This document shows positions 45,925-54,636 of a stretch of DNA of 64,000 bases, piece by piece; the first letter of the stretch is position 1; every line of letters begins with the position of its first letter. Position numbers and translations under genes: made by a program. Source of the DNA: Chloroflexota bacterium (lineage in GTDB: Bacteria; Chloroflexota; UBA11872; UBA12225; JAJDUF01). The stretch spans positions 1-64,000 of the forward strand of contig JAJDUF010000006.1 in assembly GCA_022826725.1 (NCBI GenBank), given 5' to 3'. A model generated the notes under the pieces. The model searched no databases, was not told the DNA's origin, and was given only the letters and a program-made list of their open reading frames with translations.

Positions 45925-46721
45925 ATGGCACAGCTTGAAGAGTTGGCTATCCGCTATACGAGCGCCGGTGAGCGCGCTGGCATCGTACTGCTCAAGTCTC
46001 AGCAGAGCGAACGGTATGTCGCCATCAATCTCAGTGGCGACCAGGCAAGCGCCATCTTGCCGCGCTCCGCCCCTCCGGGTACCGGTATGGGTATCCAAAC
46101 GACACGCCGGACGTGCATGTGTCTGATCTGCGTCCGGCGGATGACTATCGTTTCTTCGCCGAGTTACTAGAGGGCGCCGATGTTACCGTGACCAGTGTTG
46201 ACCTCGATGTCGCCGCAGGCAGCCGCGGGCCACAGGCTACGGTTCGCGTCCGACAGGGAACGCAAGAGCGCGCGGTGCCGGCGTCGGCCAGCCAGGCGTT
46301 GGCGCTCGCGGCCGCCACGGACGCTCCGATCCGTGCCCCGGCAGCCGTCCTGGCGGTTGGCGGCCTAGCCACCGGGGGACATACCCCACCGGAGCCGGCC
46401 GAGGTGGTCCGTGCAGTCGAAGCGGCCGAGGCCTCCCATCGCCTCAGCCAGGCACTGACCACCGCCGTCGAAGGTCGGAGCGGAACGGTCACGCTGCGCT
46501 TACTCCCGGCGGCGGATCGAGTGAAGATTGTTGACCCGGAGCGCGGCGTACTCGACACGATCCCGGGGCTTAACCTCTTCCACCACTTCGCGGAGGCTGC
46601 CGAGGAAAACCGACCCCAAACCGGCCACATCGCTCTCAGCGGCCTTGGAGAGTTCGATCTTGCCGTGCATCCGAGCGCTACCGAGACGCGCCTCGGGCTA
46701 ACCCCTCTCCCCGCCGGTTGA
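45925..46721 (+). pseudogene. BFN-like (DUF151-like) gene with a frameshift
   Basis: AAAGGAG precedes ATG 45925. The first frame gives ELAIRYTSAGERAGIVLLKS then QQSERYVAINLSGDQASAIL, matching the start of a BFN domain, and runs to a stop at 46170. The rest of the domain continues in another frame (from at least 46023; usable GTG 46113): VHVSDLRPADDYRFFAELLEG and PASASQALALAAATDAPIRAP, the counterpart of ARPSDAIALALRTDAPI, then a 100-residue tail. The switch probably lies around 46045-46085. BFN catalytic residues look degenerate. Could be a true frameshift mutation, a programmed shift or an assembly error. Confidence 0.65.
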
Positions 46722-46849
46722 CGACCCAGCGACCACTCCACCCGCCCAAACAGCGCATAGCCCGCCCCGGCCCTCCGGGTTGCAGCAGTGGAACTCCGAT
46801 TGAGGGCCAAACGTTGTACTGTCAGTTGTTTGCGAGGGAGAGAGACGAG

Positions 46850-47056
46850 ATGAGCAACATAGAGGCTAGAAAACTGCGCCCTTACTTGGGAGGACTAAAT
46901 CCCAAATGGACAGAAGAGCAGAAGAAGGAATACTTTGGTATTCTCGACTACCTGAATTATGCAGATCGTCAGGGAGAGACATTCACTTTTGATAGTACGT
47001 GGCTCTTCAAGCGTATTATGGACTTGATAACGTCGGAGGATAACGGCTCGGACTAG
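46850..47056 (+). CDS. Small AT-rich ORF, unknown function
   Basis: 68 residues, MSNIEARKLRPYLGGLNPKW onward to a Ser/Asp/Asn-rich end. GAGGGAG lies ahead of the ATG. Codon use is far more AT-rich than the surroundings, as is the following 47057-47200 interval. The protein is soluble, acidic and helical-looking, with WTEEQKKEYFGILDYL in the middle. No recognisable family. Probably a recently acquired fragment or small gene. Confidence 0.5.
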   Translation: MSNIEARKLRPYLGGLNPKWTEEQKKEYFGILDYLNYADRQGETFTFDSTWLFKRIMDLITSEDNGSD

Positions 47057-47267
47057 CGTTGGCTGATGAATGCGTGATTTCTTGCTGGCAGTAGTTCACA
47101 GCGTCAATCCAGACTGTCGGATTTTAGTGACTAAGGTAAATGAATTCCTGAGCCACGGAGCTTCCCGTTTCACGTGAAATACATCTCCTCCGCAACCCCG
47201 CGTCGCCACTACGCTGGCTTGACCGCCGGCCGCTCGGTCTCTACACTCCGCCAAGAGGAATGAGCCA

Positions 47268-48644
47268 GTGAATCTCATCGTCATCATGCTCGACAGCCTG
47301 CGGCAGGACCACGTCAGCCTCTACCATCAAGGACAAGCGCCATTCGATGATATCGCGCCCTGTCAAACACCCAACATTGACGCCTTCGGGCAAGAGAGCC
47401 TGATCTTCGAGAACGTCTATCCGGAGGCGTTCCCCACCATCCCGGTCCGCACCGCGCTGCTCACCGGCCAGCGCACCCTCCCCTACCGCCCCTGGCAGCC
47501 GCTCACCGCCGAGGACGTGACCGCTACCGAGTTGCTGCGCGGCGAGGGCTATGTTTCCGGGCTGATCTCCGATACCTACCACTACCGAGCACCGGGCATG
47601 AACTTTCACCGCAACTTCCACTCCTACCGCTGGATTCGCGGTCAGGAATACGATCCTTACGACTCCGGCCCGGCGCAGCGCAACCTGGACGATTACGTCA
47701 ACGCGCACTATTCCCCGCTCTGGCGCGAACGGGTGCATCAGTTCCTCGCCAATACGGATGCCTTCACCGAGGAGCAGCGCTGGTTTCCGGCGCAGGTCGT
47801 TGACGAGGCCCGCACCTGGCTCCGGCGTAACCGCTCCCACGACCGGCTCTTCCTCTGGATTGACAGCTTCGACCCCCACGAGCCGTGGGACCCCCCACCG
47901 CACTGGGATACCTACACCGACCCGGCCTACCGCGGGCCGCGCCTCATCCTACCGATGGGCGGCCCGGCCACCGACTGGGCCTCGCCGGAGCAGATCCGCC
48001 ACATTCGTGGGCTGTATGCGGGCGAGGTGGCTTTCGTGGACCACTGCCTCGGCCAGCTGTTCGCCACCCTCCGCGACCTCGGCTACTACGACGATTCCAT
48101 CATTCTGCTCGTCGCCGATCACGGTCATCCTCTCGCCGATCACGGCAAGTTCCTCAAGGGACCCGACCGCCTGTACAACGAGCTGCTCAAGGTGCCTTTC
48201 CTGCTCCGACTGCCCGGCGGTCGCAGCGGTGGCCAGCGGATCAGCGCGCTGGCCCAGTTCCACGACGTGCTGCCCACCCTGCTCACTCTGATGGGCTGGT
48301 CCAGCCTCACGTCCGACATGCACGGACGCAGCTTTGACCGCGTAGTGCGCGGGGACACCGCCGCGCACCGCGACCACATGATTACGGGCTACCATGCCGG
48401 CTACGAGCGTTGCATCCGCGACGACCGTTGGAGCCTGGTGCTCCGGCCACCGGACGAGCCGGACGAGCTATACGACCTCACCGCCGACCGAGGCGAGCGA
48501 TCCAACCTCATTGACGCCCACCCGGAGATCGCCACCGCCTTGGCCCGCTCCTTCGGCTCCCTCTACCACCGCAGCGGCGCCCCCGTCGCGACAGTCAAGG
48601 GCGTCCAAGGCGCCTACGAGGTCGCCTCCGGCAGCGTCGAGTAG
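47268..48644 (+). CDS. Sulfatase-like hydrolase, paralogue of 16651-18132
   Basis: 458 residues, no signal peptide. Motifs: MLDSLRQDHVSLY, SFDPHEPWDPP, LVADHGHPLADHGKFLKG. The sulfatase signature reads TIPVRTALLTG, with Thr at the formylglycine position exactly as in the paralogue, so a phosphoester or phosphonate substrate is as likely as a sulfate ester. GTG start at 47268 with AAGAGGAATG upstream. Flanked by the low-GC small ORF and the convergent ATPase-TOPRIM gene; no sulfatase-maturation gene is present. Confidence 0.9.
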   Translation: MNLIVIMLDSLRQDHVSLYHQGQAPFDDIAPCQTPNIDAFGQESLIFENVYPEAFPTIPVRTALLTGQRTLPYRPWQPLTAEDVTATELLRGEGYVSGLISDTYHYRAPGMNFHRNFHSYRWIRGQEYDPYDSGPAQRNLDDYVNAHYSPLWRERVHQFLANTDAFTEEQRWFPAQVVDEARTWLRRNRSHDRLFLWIDSFDPHEPWDPPPHWDTYTDPAYRGPRLILPMGGPATDWASPEQIRHIRGLYAGEVAFVDHCLGQLFATLRDLGYYDDSIILLVADHGHPLADHGKFLKGPDRLYNELLKVPFLLRLPGGRSGGQRISALAQFHDVLPTLLTLMGWSSLTSDMHGRSFDRVVRGDTAAHRDHMITGYHAGYERCIRDDRWSLVLRPPDEPDELYDLTADRGERSNLIDAHPEIATALARSFGSLYHRSGAPVATVKGVQGAYEVASGSVE

Positions 48645-48688
48645 TATCCGCACGATGCGTGTGCCACCCTGCGCGTATAAGCATAAGC

Positions 48689-50434
48689 CTACTGTTCGCG
48701 TGCTTCAGGAGTGGCGCTCCTGGCAATCCGCACGATGGCGTCGAGCTTTGCACGAATCTCTGCGTCAATCTCATCTTCAGGGACGTAATCGGCAAGCTCG
48801 TAGAAGTCCTTCTTGTTCATAAGGTTCGGTAGGCCGAGCTTCTGGAAGTAGTTCTGGAACAGCGGAGTCAGGAAGTCATCGCTCACCTTGACGTCGCTGC
48901 TCCATGGTGAGCCTTTGCCCAACGTCCGCATCGCGCTCCGAACCTCCTCAATGGCCTCGCGCATTATCTTTGCTCGCCGGTTGGCCTCGGTGGGCGCAAA
49001 CAGGGGTCCGAGCGTGTCTCTTTCCTCCACTGCCCGCGCATATCCTTCCAGAGTGGCCTGGGAGCAGAAGTAGTTCTCGATCTCCCGCCTTTCCCAGATC
49101 AGACGTTCGATCGGATCAATCGTCGGAGCTTCGGAATCCGGGCGGTCGAAGAGCGCCGCGGCTCGCAGGTGCGGAAGTGCCTCCTTCAGGCCATGATAGT
49201 GACGCTGTGCCGCGGCCAGCTGGTTCCCGACGTAATGTACGAAGGGCCGCTCAAGCACGTGAACTGCCTCGTCGTGATCGAGACGCCGAGCAAAAGCCTG
49301 CAAGGTGGAAAGGTCCGTCGAGCCTTCGAGATAGAGCACCCAGCCCGTCTGCTCGGCTTGGTAATAGTGCTCAAACCCAATCTCCGTAAGCGCCTTGCGG
49401 ACTTGGCTGCCGCGGTCGGCAATCCGATGCGGCCGACCGACGAAAGCGATCACCATGTCTTTGCCCGCGGCCTCATTGAGGAGCACCTCGGAGTGGCTCG
49501 CCGCGATGATCTGACTGCCGCTCCCAGTTGCCGCCTCCGTGAGCAGGCGATATATCTGGCGTTGGCGCAGAATCTCAAGGTGCGCGTCCGGCTCATCGAG
49601 CAAGAGCACAGCGCCGGGGTTGGCGTACATGTACGCCAGGATGAGCAGCGTCTGCTGTAGGCCCCGGCCGCTGGAAGCGAGATCAAGCGTCACCCCTTGC
49701 TCATGGTAGCTCATGGCGATCTCACCGCGCTCCTCAATGTAGTGCGGAGGTTCGAGTACCGCCCCGAACAACCCCTCGATCTGAGCGACGAGTTTCTCCC
49801 AATCACCCAGATGCTCTTGGTAAATGCGGAAGCAGAGATTGCGGAGGACCTCGGCCGTGCGGCCTTCCCCAACACGCACATTCACCGCACCATGATCGAG
49901 GCGTGTCTCTGTCGCCGCGAGGCCGGACATTGGGGGAAGGAAGGCGATTTGCGTCGCCCCGGCCTCCGGCGGAATTGACATTCGTTCCGGCGTCCTGCCG
50001 TCGCCCTGCCGCAGTGGACGGCAGTAGAACGACTCCTCGTTCGCAAAGTCGAACTCCAGCCCGCAGGTCCATTCGCTGCCTTGGGTGATGCCATTGACAA
50101 TGACATCAATCCGCACATTGCTGGTCTGTGGGCGACCTGCGACCTGCTGCACGTCGCGCACATGGCGCCCATGCCACAAGAGACGCGCACTTGGGACAGG
50201 TATGGAGACAAGGCCCCTTCGGTTAACGGTGACACCCGGACGCCTCTCCGGCGTACCTCTCCCCGAGCGCTTCTCGTTCCAGCGATTCAGGCCGATATCC
50301 CAGAGCGCCAGGGACTGCATCGCCGAGGTCTTGCCCGAGTTGTTCGGGCCGATGAACACCACGGGATTGCCCAGTTCGATCTCGACCTCCCCGCCAAAGC
50401 GTTTGAAACGGCGGACGGTGAGCTTAGTAAGCAT
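48689..50434 (-). CDS. OLD-like ATPase with TOPRIM/DUF4435-type nuclease domain, candidate defence protein
   Basis: 581 residues. N-terminal SMC/RecF-type ATPase: LTVRRFKRFGGEVEIELG, Walker A GPNNSGKTS (29-37), ABC signature-like SSGRGLQQ, Walker B LLLDEPDAHLE, switch IIAASHSEVLL. The C-terminal part from about residue 370 looks like a TOPRIM/DUF4435 domain: VLYLEGSTDLSTL (acidic loop), AALFDRPDSE and RREIENYFC. This resembles OLD-family nucleases and the AriA-AriB pair of PARIS as a single chain. Its start overlaps the nucleotidyltransferase stop by 11 bp. Confidence 0.82.
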   Translation of the reverse strand: MLTKLTVRRFKRFGGEVEIELGNPVVFIGPNNSGKTSAMQSLALWDIGLNRWNEKRSGRGTPERRPGVTVNRRGLVSIPVPSARLLWHGRHVRDVQQVAGRPQTSNVRIDVIVNGITQGSEWTCGLEFDFANEESFYCRPLRQGDGRTPERMSIPPEAGATQIAFLPPMSGLAATETRLDHGAVNVRVGEGRTAEVLRNLCFRIYQEHLGDWEKLVAQIEGLFGAVLEPPHYIEERGEIAMSYHEQGVTLDLASSGRGLQQTLLILAYMYANPGAVLLLDEPDAHLEILRQRQIYRLLTEAATGSGSQIIAASHSEVLLNEAAGKDMVIAFVGRPHRIADRGSQVRKALTEIGFEHYYQAEQTGWVLYLEGSTDLSTLQAFARRLDHDEAVHVLERPFVHYVGNQLAAAQRHYHGLKEALPHLRAAALFDRPDSEAPTIDPIERLIWERREIENYFCSQATLEGYARAVEERDTLGPLFAPTEANRRAKIMREAIEEVRSAMRTLGKGSPWSSDVKVSDDFLTPLFQNYFQKLGLPNLMNKKDFYELADYVPEDEIDAEIRAKLDAIVRIARSATPEAREQ

Positions 50435-50774
50435 CGGGCATCCCCCCGGCTGTTTGCTCCTTGCCCCTCACCAGCACCACGTAGTCGCGTGCGATCTCCC
50501 GGTGGAAGCTCTCCGGCAGCCTCGCCCAATCGCGCGCTTCGATGAGAAAGGGGATGTTGGACTCCCGAAAGGCTTCCGCCAGATCGGATAGCTTGCTGCT
50601 GGGCAGCCGCTGCAAGTCCGGGCCGCGCAGCACCAAGTCAAGGTCGCTGCCACCATGTCCCCTGCCGTTGACGCGGCTGCCGTAGGCCCACACTTCAACA
50701 CCCGGCAGCTGCTCGCGCAGCATCGCCTCGATCTGCTTGCGGTGCCTCGGCTGCAAGTCCAGGCGCTCAGTCAT
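50424..50774 (-). CDS. MNT-type nucleotidyltransferase-domain protein
   Basis: 116 residues with a minimal nucleotidyltransferase fold: VEVWAYGSRVNGRGHGGSDL then DLVL, i.e. GS-x10-DxD. Such proteins are usually antitoxins that AMPylate a HEPN toxin. GGAGG lies six bases before the ATG. It overlaps a 30-codon HEPN-like fragment upstream by 8 bp and the ATPase-TOPRIM gene downstream by 11 bp, giving a tightly packed three-part operon. With the HEPN partner truncated, its current target may be the ATPase-TOPRIM protein. Confidence 0.85.
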   Translation of the reverse strand: MTERLDLQPRHRKQIEAMLREQLPGVEVWAYGSRVNGRGHGGSDLDLVLRGPDLQRLPSSKLSDLAEAFRESNIPFLIEARDWARLPESFHREIARDYVVLVRGKEQTAGGMPDAY

Positions 50775-50859
50775 CCCATTCCTCCGCTATGACCAAAGAG
50801 AGCGCCTTGGCGTCGAGGATGCAACGGTCCAGGTACTCCGTGTTGACTTTCATCAGCAT
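50767..50859 (-). CDS. 30-codon HEPN-like remnant or leader ORF
   Basis: Short ORF MLMKVNTEYLDRCILDAKAL then SLVIAEEWDD, with GGGAGAG upstream and its stop overlapping the MNT start (ATGACTGA). The opening NTEYLDRCI resembles the N terminus of HI0074-type HEPN proteins (xDTxYLERCI), which normally partner MNT genes. At 30 residues it is either a truncated toxin or a translational leader. Confidence 0.4.
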   Translation of the reverse strand: MLMKVNTEYLDRCILDAKALSLVIAEEWDD

Positions 50860-50956
50860 CACTCTCCCTAGACCCGCGCCGGTAGGTGCCGGGGACTCCA
50901 TGCTACCATGATGCTGACGGTCTTACGTTGGAGCAGACTTGCAGGAGCGACGAGGC

Positions 50957-51682
50957 ATGACGACAACGCCCGCGCTGACCGGAGCCGAGCGTACCGCGGC
51001 GAAAATCGGCTATCTCTCCAAAACCGACCTCTTCCAAGACCTCACCCCGCCCGAGCTTGCCGAGATCGAGCGCAAGATCACTATGCACACGTGCGAGCGG
51101 GGGCGAGTGTTCTATCTCCCCGGCGAGACGGGTGAGGCGCTGTTCATTCTCAAGGAGGGACGTGTCCAGCTCTATCGCCTCTCTGCGGAGGGGCGCAAGC
51201 TCGTGCTCGCTATCCTGGAACCGGGCACGGTGTTCGGAGAGATGTCCATGATCGGCCAGGGCATGTACGACGCTTTTGCCGAAGCGGCCGAGCCTTGCAC
51301 GATCTGCGTGATGAGTCGCCGGGACGTTGAAGCACTAATCCGCAGCAAGCCGCAGATTGCCCTGCGTCTTCTGGAGCTGGTCGCGGTGCGGATGCAAGAG
51401 CTGGAGACCCAGTTGGAAGACATCGCCTTCCGCAGCGTGCCGGTGCGGCTCGCCACGCTGTTGCTCCGTCTCGCCGGCGATAGCACGGACGAGATGCCTA
51501 TCGCAGCGACCGTCGGTGGCCTGACCCACCAAGACCTAGCCGATATGCTCGGCGTCTACCGCGAGACGGTGACGACCGCGCTCGACAACTTCAGAAATAA
51601 CGACCTCATCGCCATCGGGCGCCGGCAGCTTGTCCTCCGCAACGTCCCCCGGCTGCGCGAGTTGGCCGCAGCCAGCCGCTAA
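50957..51682 (+). CDS. Crp/Fnr-family transcription regulator
   Basis: 242 residues. An N-terminal cyclic-nucleotide-type effector domain (FQDLTPPELAEIE, RVFYLPGETGEALFILKEGR, LVLAILEPGTVFGEMSMIG), a dimer helix and a C-terminal HTH_Crp (GGLTHQDLADMLGVYRETVTTALD). The FGEMSMIG loop lacks the usual Arg-Ser/Thr of true cAMP binders, so the ligand is uncertain; no N-terminal Cys cluster for Fe-S is present. ATG 50957 with AGGAG; a TTG six codons upstream is an alternative. Divergent from the MNT operon. Confidence 0.92.
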   Translation: MTTTPALTGAERTAAKIGYLSKTDLFQDLTPPELAEIERKITMHTCERGRVFYLPGETGEALFILKEGRVQLYRLSAEGRKLVLAILEPGTVFGEMSMIGQGMYDAFAEAAEPCTICVMSRRDVEALIRSKPQIALRLLELVAVRMQELETQLEDIAFRSVPVRLATLLLRLAGDSTDEMPIAATVGGLTHQDLADMLGVYRETVTTALDNFRNNDLIAIGRRQLVLRNVPRLRELAAASR

Positions 51683-51698
51683 CCATCGGCCGCTGCCC

Positions 51699-52229
51699 CT
51701 ACATCGGCGCCCGCTGCGACGCCCCACCTGCTCCGCCCTCGACCGGCTGCAGCAGCAGCAGCGGCTGGTCGGTGTGGACCAGTTGGCCGTTCTCCGCGAC
51801 GATACGCTCCACCACCCCGTGGTGCTCGGAGCGAATCTCGTTGAAGACTTTCATCGCCTCCACCAGCGCCACCACCTGGTCCACCTCCACCGGATCGCCA
51901 ACCTGGACATACGGCGGGTCTTGCGGCGTTGGCGCCGTGTAGAACATGCCGGTCAGCGGGGTCCGGACGGCGAGCAGGTCTTGGTCGGCAGCGGCAGTGG
52001 TCACAGGAACGGTCGCCGCCGCGGCTGTGTCAGCGACCGGGGGTGCCGCAGCGGGGGGCGCCGCGGCGATAATCGGCGCAGCGGTGGTCGTCACCCGTCG
52101 GCGCACGTGTACGCGCAGACTGCCATCGCGCATCTCCAGTTCCGCGAGACCCGCGGCTTCGACGGCGGCGAGCAGGTCTCGCAGCCAGTGGAGACGCTCG
52201 GGGAGCGGCCGGGCGGTGTCAGGGGGCAT
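51699..52229 (-). CDS. accB: Acetyl-CoA carboxylase biotin carboxyl carrier protein
   Basis: 176 residues from ATG 52229; the frame is open to 52262. N-terminal helical part LPERLHWLRDLLAAVEAAGL, an Ala/Pro/Thr linker, and a C-terminal biotinyl domain with ALVEAMKVFNEI, where the Lys of EAMK is the biotinylation site, followed by GQLVHTDQPLLLLQP. Its start overlaps the fabF stop by 11 bp, so both are co-translated for fatty acid synthesis. accC and the other fab genes are not in the window. Confidence 0.92.
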   Translation of the reverse strand: MPPDTARPLPERLHWLRDLLAAVEAAGLAELEMRDGSLRVHVRRRVTTTAAPIIAAAPPAAAPPVADTAAAATVPVTTAAADQDLLAVRTPLTGMFYTAPTPQDPPYVQVGDPVEVDQVVALVEAMKVFNEIRSEHHGVVERIVAENGQLVHTDQPLLLLQPVEGGAGGASQRAPM

Positions 52230-53472
52230 AAGCCCGAAAGACGAGACTGGCGTTATGACCACCGAACCCGAAACTGTTGGACATGGCTATATCCATCTGC
52301 GCCGGCCGGGCCTCGTTGGGGACGTAATCCAGGTCACACGCCGGGTCCGGATACTCGTAGTTGATGGTGGGCGGGAGCGTGTCGTCCAGCAGCGCCTTGA
52401 TCGTAAACACCGCCTCGATACCACCCGCTGCCCCCAGCGCGTGGCCGATCATAGACTTGGTGGAGCTTATCGGCAGCCGCTCCGCGTGCTCCCCGAACAA
52501 GGTCTTGACGGCGTGCGTTTCCAAGCGGTCGTTGGCCTCGGTGCTCGTGCCATGCGCGTTGATGTAGCCTACTTCGGATACGTCGAGGTCGGCCTTGTGC
52601 AGTGCCCGCTCCATCGCACGCCGCGCCCCGGCGCCTTCCTTTGCCGGCAGCGTGATATGGAAGGCATCCGCAGTGGCACCGTAGCCCACCAGCTCGGCGT
52701 GGATCCGCGCGCCTCGGGCCCGGGCGTGTTCCAGACTCTCCAGGATGATGATGCCGGCGCCCTCAGCAGGCACGAATCCGTCGCGCTTGGCATCAAAGGG
52801 CCGGGAGGCCCGCTCCGGTTCGTCGTTCTGCTTGGTGAGCGCCCTGGAAGCGCAGAAGCCGGCCAGTCCTATGGGGACGATGGAGCCTTCGGTGCCGCCG
52901 GTAATCATCGCCTCGGCATCGCCCCGGCGAATCACCTCGTAGGCCTCCCCGATGGCGTGGGCCCCACTGGAGCAGGCACTCACGATGCCCATATTCGGTC
53001 CGCGCGCCCCCACGTCTATACTGACCTGGCCCGAGGCCATGTCGGCGATCATCATGGGCACCAAAAACGGGCTTACCCGCCGCACCCCCCGCTCGTCGAG
53101 CACCTTGATCTGCTCGGTCAACGTAATCAGACCGCCGATGCCGGTGCCGATATAGACGCCCGTGTCATCCGCCCGCTCCTCCGTTATCTCCAGGGCGGCA
53201 TCGCGCAGCGCCTCCTGGGTCGCTACCAGGCTGAACTGCACAAAGCGGTCGGTGCGTCGCACGTCCTTGGCTTCGAAATAGGCGGTCGGATCGAACCCCC
53301 TGACTTCACCGGCAATCCGGCACGGGTAGCCGGTAGTATCGAACGTCGAGATCGGCACGACGCCGGACCGCCCGGCGACGACCCCCTCCCAGCTGCTGGC
53401 CACGTCCAAGCCCAGCGGGGTGATCGCCCCCATCCCGGTGACTACTACTCGGCGGCACTCGGTTCCCGCCAT
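52219..53472 (-). CDS. fabF: 3-oxoacyl-ACP synthase II
   Basis: 417 residues, normal for KASII. VVVTGMGAITPLG at the N terminus; catalytic Cys in SACSSGAHAIG; His residues in NAHGTSTEANDRLE and IGHALGAAGGIEA; C-terminal SFGFGGHNASL. ATG 53472 has GAGG upstream; the frame before it is not family-like. First gene of a fabF-accB operon elongating acyl chains. The 286 bp upstream show no gene. Confidence 0.95.
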   Translation of the reverse strand: MAGTECRRVVVTGMGAITPLGLDVASSWEGVVAGRSGVVPISTFDTTGYPCRIAGEVRGFDPTAYFEAKDVRRTDRFVQFSLVATQEALRDAALEITEERADDTGVYIGTGIGGLITLTEQIKVLDERGVRRVSPFLVPMMIADMASGQVSIDVGARGPNMGIVSACSSGAHAIGEAYEVIRRGDAEAMITGGTEGSIVPIGLAGFCASRALTKQNDEPERASRPFDAKRDGFVPAEGAGIIILESLEHARARGARIHAELVGYGATADAFHITLPAKEGAGARRAMERALHKADLDVSEVGYINAHGTSTEANDRLETHAVKTLFGEHAERLPISSTKSMIGHALGAAGGIEAVFTIKALLDDTLPPTINYEYPDPACDLDYVPNEARPAQMDIAMSNSFGFGGHNASLVFRAYAP

Positions 53473-53759
53473 GTTCGCCTCTTCCCATCCAACTCGCGTT
53501 TCTGGCCGGCGGCACACCCCGGTTAAGCCGCCGAGTATAGCATAGCCTATCGGCGGACCATATGGGCGCCGCGGCATCCGAAATGGCGATCAGCGACCGT
53601 TTTGGTCCAGGTAATCGGAGGGTCTGGCAACACGTGAGGCGTGCCGCCGTCAGGTGCGAATAGAAGCCAACCCTGCCACCCGCTGTGTCCCTCATGCAGT
53701 GTAGCGTGCCCGCCCCAGACGGACATTCCTACCGGTTGGGCCGGCTCACCGGCCGCCGC

Positions 53760-54017
53760 TCACGAGTCCGCGTAGACACTGACTTGGCGCTGGTTGCGTC
53801 GCCGGTACTCCCACTTCACCCGCCCCGATACGAGCGCGAAGAGCGTATAGTCTCGCCCTAGCCCGACGTTGTTGCCGGGGTAGTAGCGGGTGCCGCGCTG
53901 CCGCGCCAGTACCTCGCCGGCATGGACCAGTTGCCCATCGAACCGCTTTGCGCCGAGGCGTTTGCCGACGCTATCACGACCGTTCTTGGTACTCCCGACA
54001 CCCTTTTTGGAGGACAT
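53760..54017 (-). CDS. rpmA: 50S ribosomal protein L27
   Basis: 85 residues. Starts [20 protein letters not shown], the peptidyl-transferase-proximal tail, then [18 protein letters not shown] and [18 protein letters not shown]. The start has no N-terminal cleavable extension of the Firmicutes type. GAGGAAG precedes ATG 54017; the open frame upstream is not family-like. It follows rplU by 52 bp in the standard rplU-rpmA pair; obg is not adjacent. Confidence 0.96.
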   Translation of the reverse strand: MSSKKGVGSTKNGRDSVGKRLGAKRFDGQLVHAGEVLARQRGTRYYPGNNVGLGRDYTLFALVSGRVKWEYRRRNQRQVSVYADS

Positions 54018-54069
54018 CCGTTCTTCCTCTCTCCCTACCGCCAAGCACCCTGCTGCCCCAGCACTCGCC

Positions 54070-54420
54070 TCAGTTCGCCGCGGTCTCCGTGCTGGTGCTA
54101 TCGCCCGGGACAATGGAAGTGATCTTCACCCGGCAGTAGCGTTGCCGATGACCGGTCAGACGACGATACCGCACGCTCGACTTGTACTTGAAGACTATGA
54201 CCTTGCGACCCTTAACTTCTTCCAGCACCTCGGCTATCACGCGGGCACCGGGCACCGTCGGCCGGCCGACCACGACATGGTCGCCGTCGCGCACCATGAG
54301 CACCCGCTCCAGCTCCAGTCGCTCACCGGGCGTGGCCGCCCGCCGGGCGAGGTCCAGTACCTCACCCTCTCGCAAGGTGTATTGTTGACCGTGATCCTCG
54401 ACAATAGCGTACACGCCCAT
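54070..54420 (-). CDS. rplU: 50S ribosomal protein L21
   Basis: 116 residues. Starts [20 protein letters not shown] and contains [20 protein letters not shown] and [20 protein letters not shown] followed by a short acidic/Thr tail. The ATG at 54420 has AAAGGAAAT directly upstream. First gene of the rplU-rpmA operon; a stable hairpin lies in its leader. Confidence 0.95.
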   Translation of the reverse strand: MGVYAIVEDHGQQYTLREGEVLDLARRAATPGERLELERVLMVRDGDHVVVGRPTVPGARVIAEVLEEVKGRKVIVFKYKSSVRYRRLTGHRQRYCRVKITSIVPGDSTSTETAAN

Positions 54421-54512
54421 ATTTCCTTTTGCTCTGGTGGTAGGCGCCGGCTGCATCGTGTCGCCCGCGCCCACACCAACCGTATACCGTCCAGCCGGCT
54501 TGCGAGCGGCTC

Positions 54513-54536
54513 GCTGCCTTCGGGGATAAAGGCAGC
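54513..54536 (-). promoter_or_regulatory. Hairpin in the rplU leader, possible L21 autoregulatory element
   Basis: GCTGCCTT and AAGGCAGC form a perfect 8-bp stem with an 8-nt loop about 95 nt upstream of the rplU start. A second arm pair AGCCG/CGGCT lies between it and the gene. Leader elements controlling rplU are known in other phyla (the Firmicutes L21 leader), but sequence identity to them was not established. Confidence 0.4.
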
Positions 54537-54636
54537 GCTCTAGGCCACCTCCGCATCGGCTTGAAGTCTAGCAAGGCAGCGGCGCTTCCGTCAACCGCAC
54601 TGCTCCACGGTAGCGATACCCGGGAGCCGCCACCCC

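Noticed and set aside
51946..53526. 526-residue open frame on the plus strand
   Set aside because: It lies exactly antisense to fabF-accB, which have complete catalytic motifs; high GC keeps the opposite frame open.
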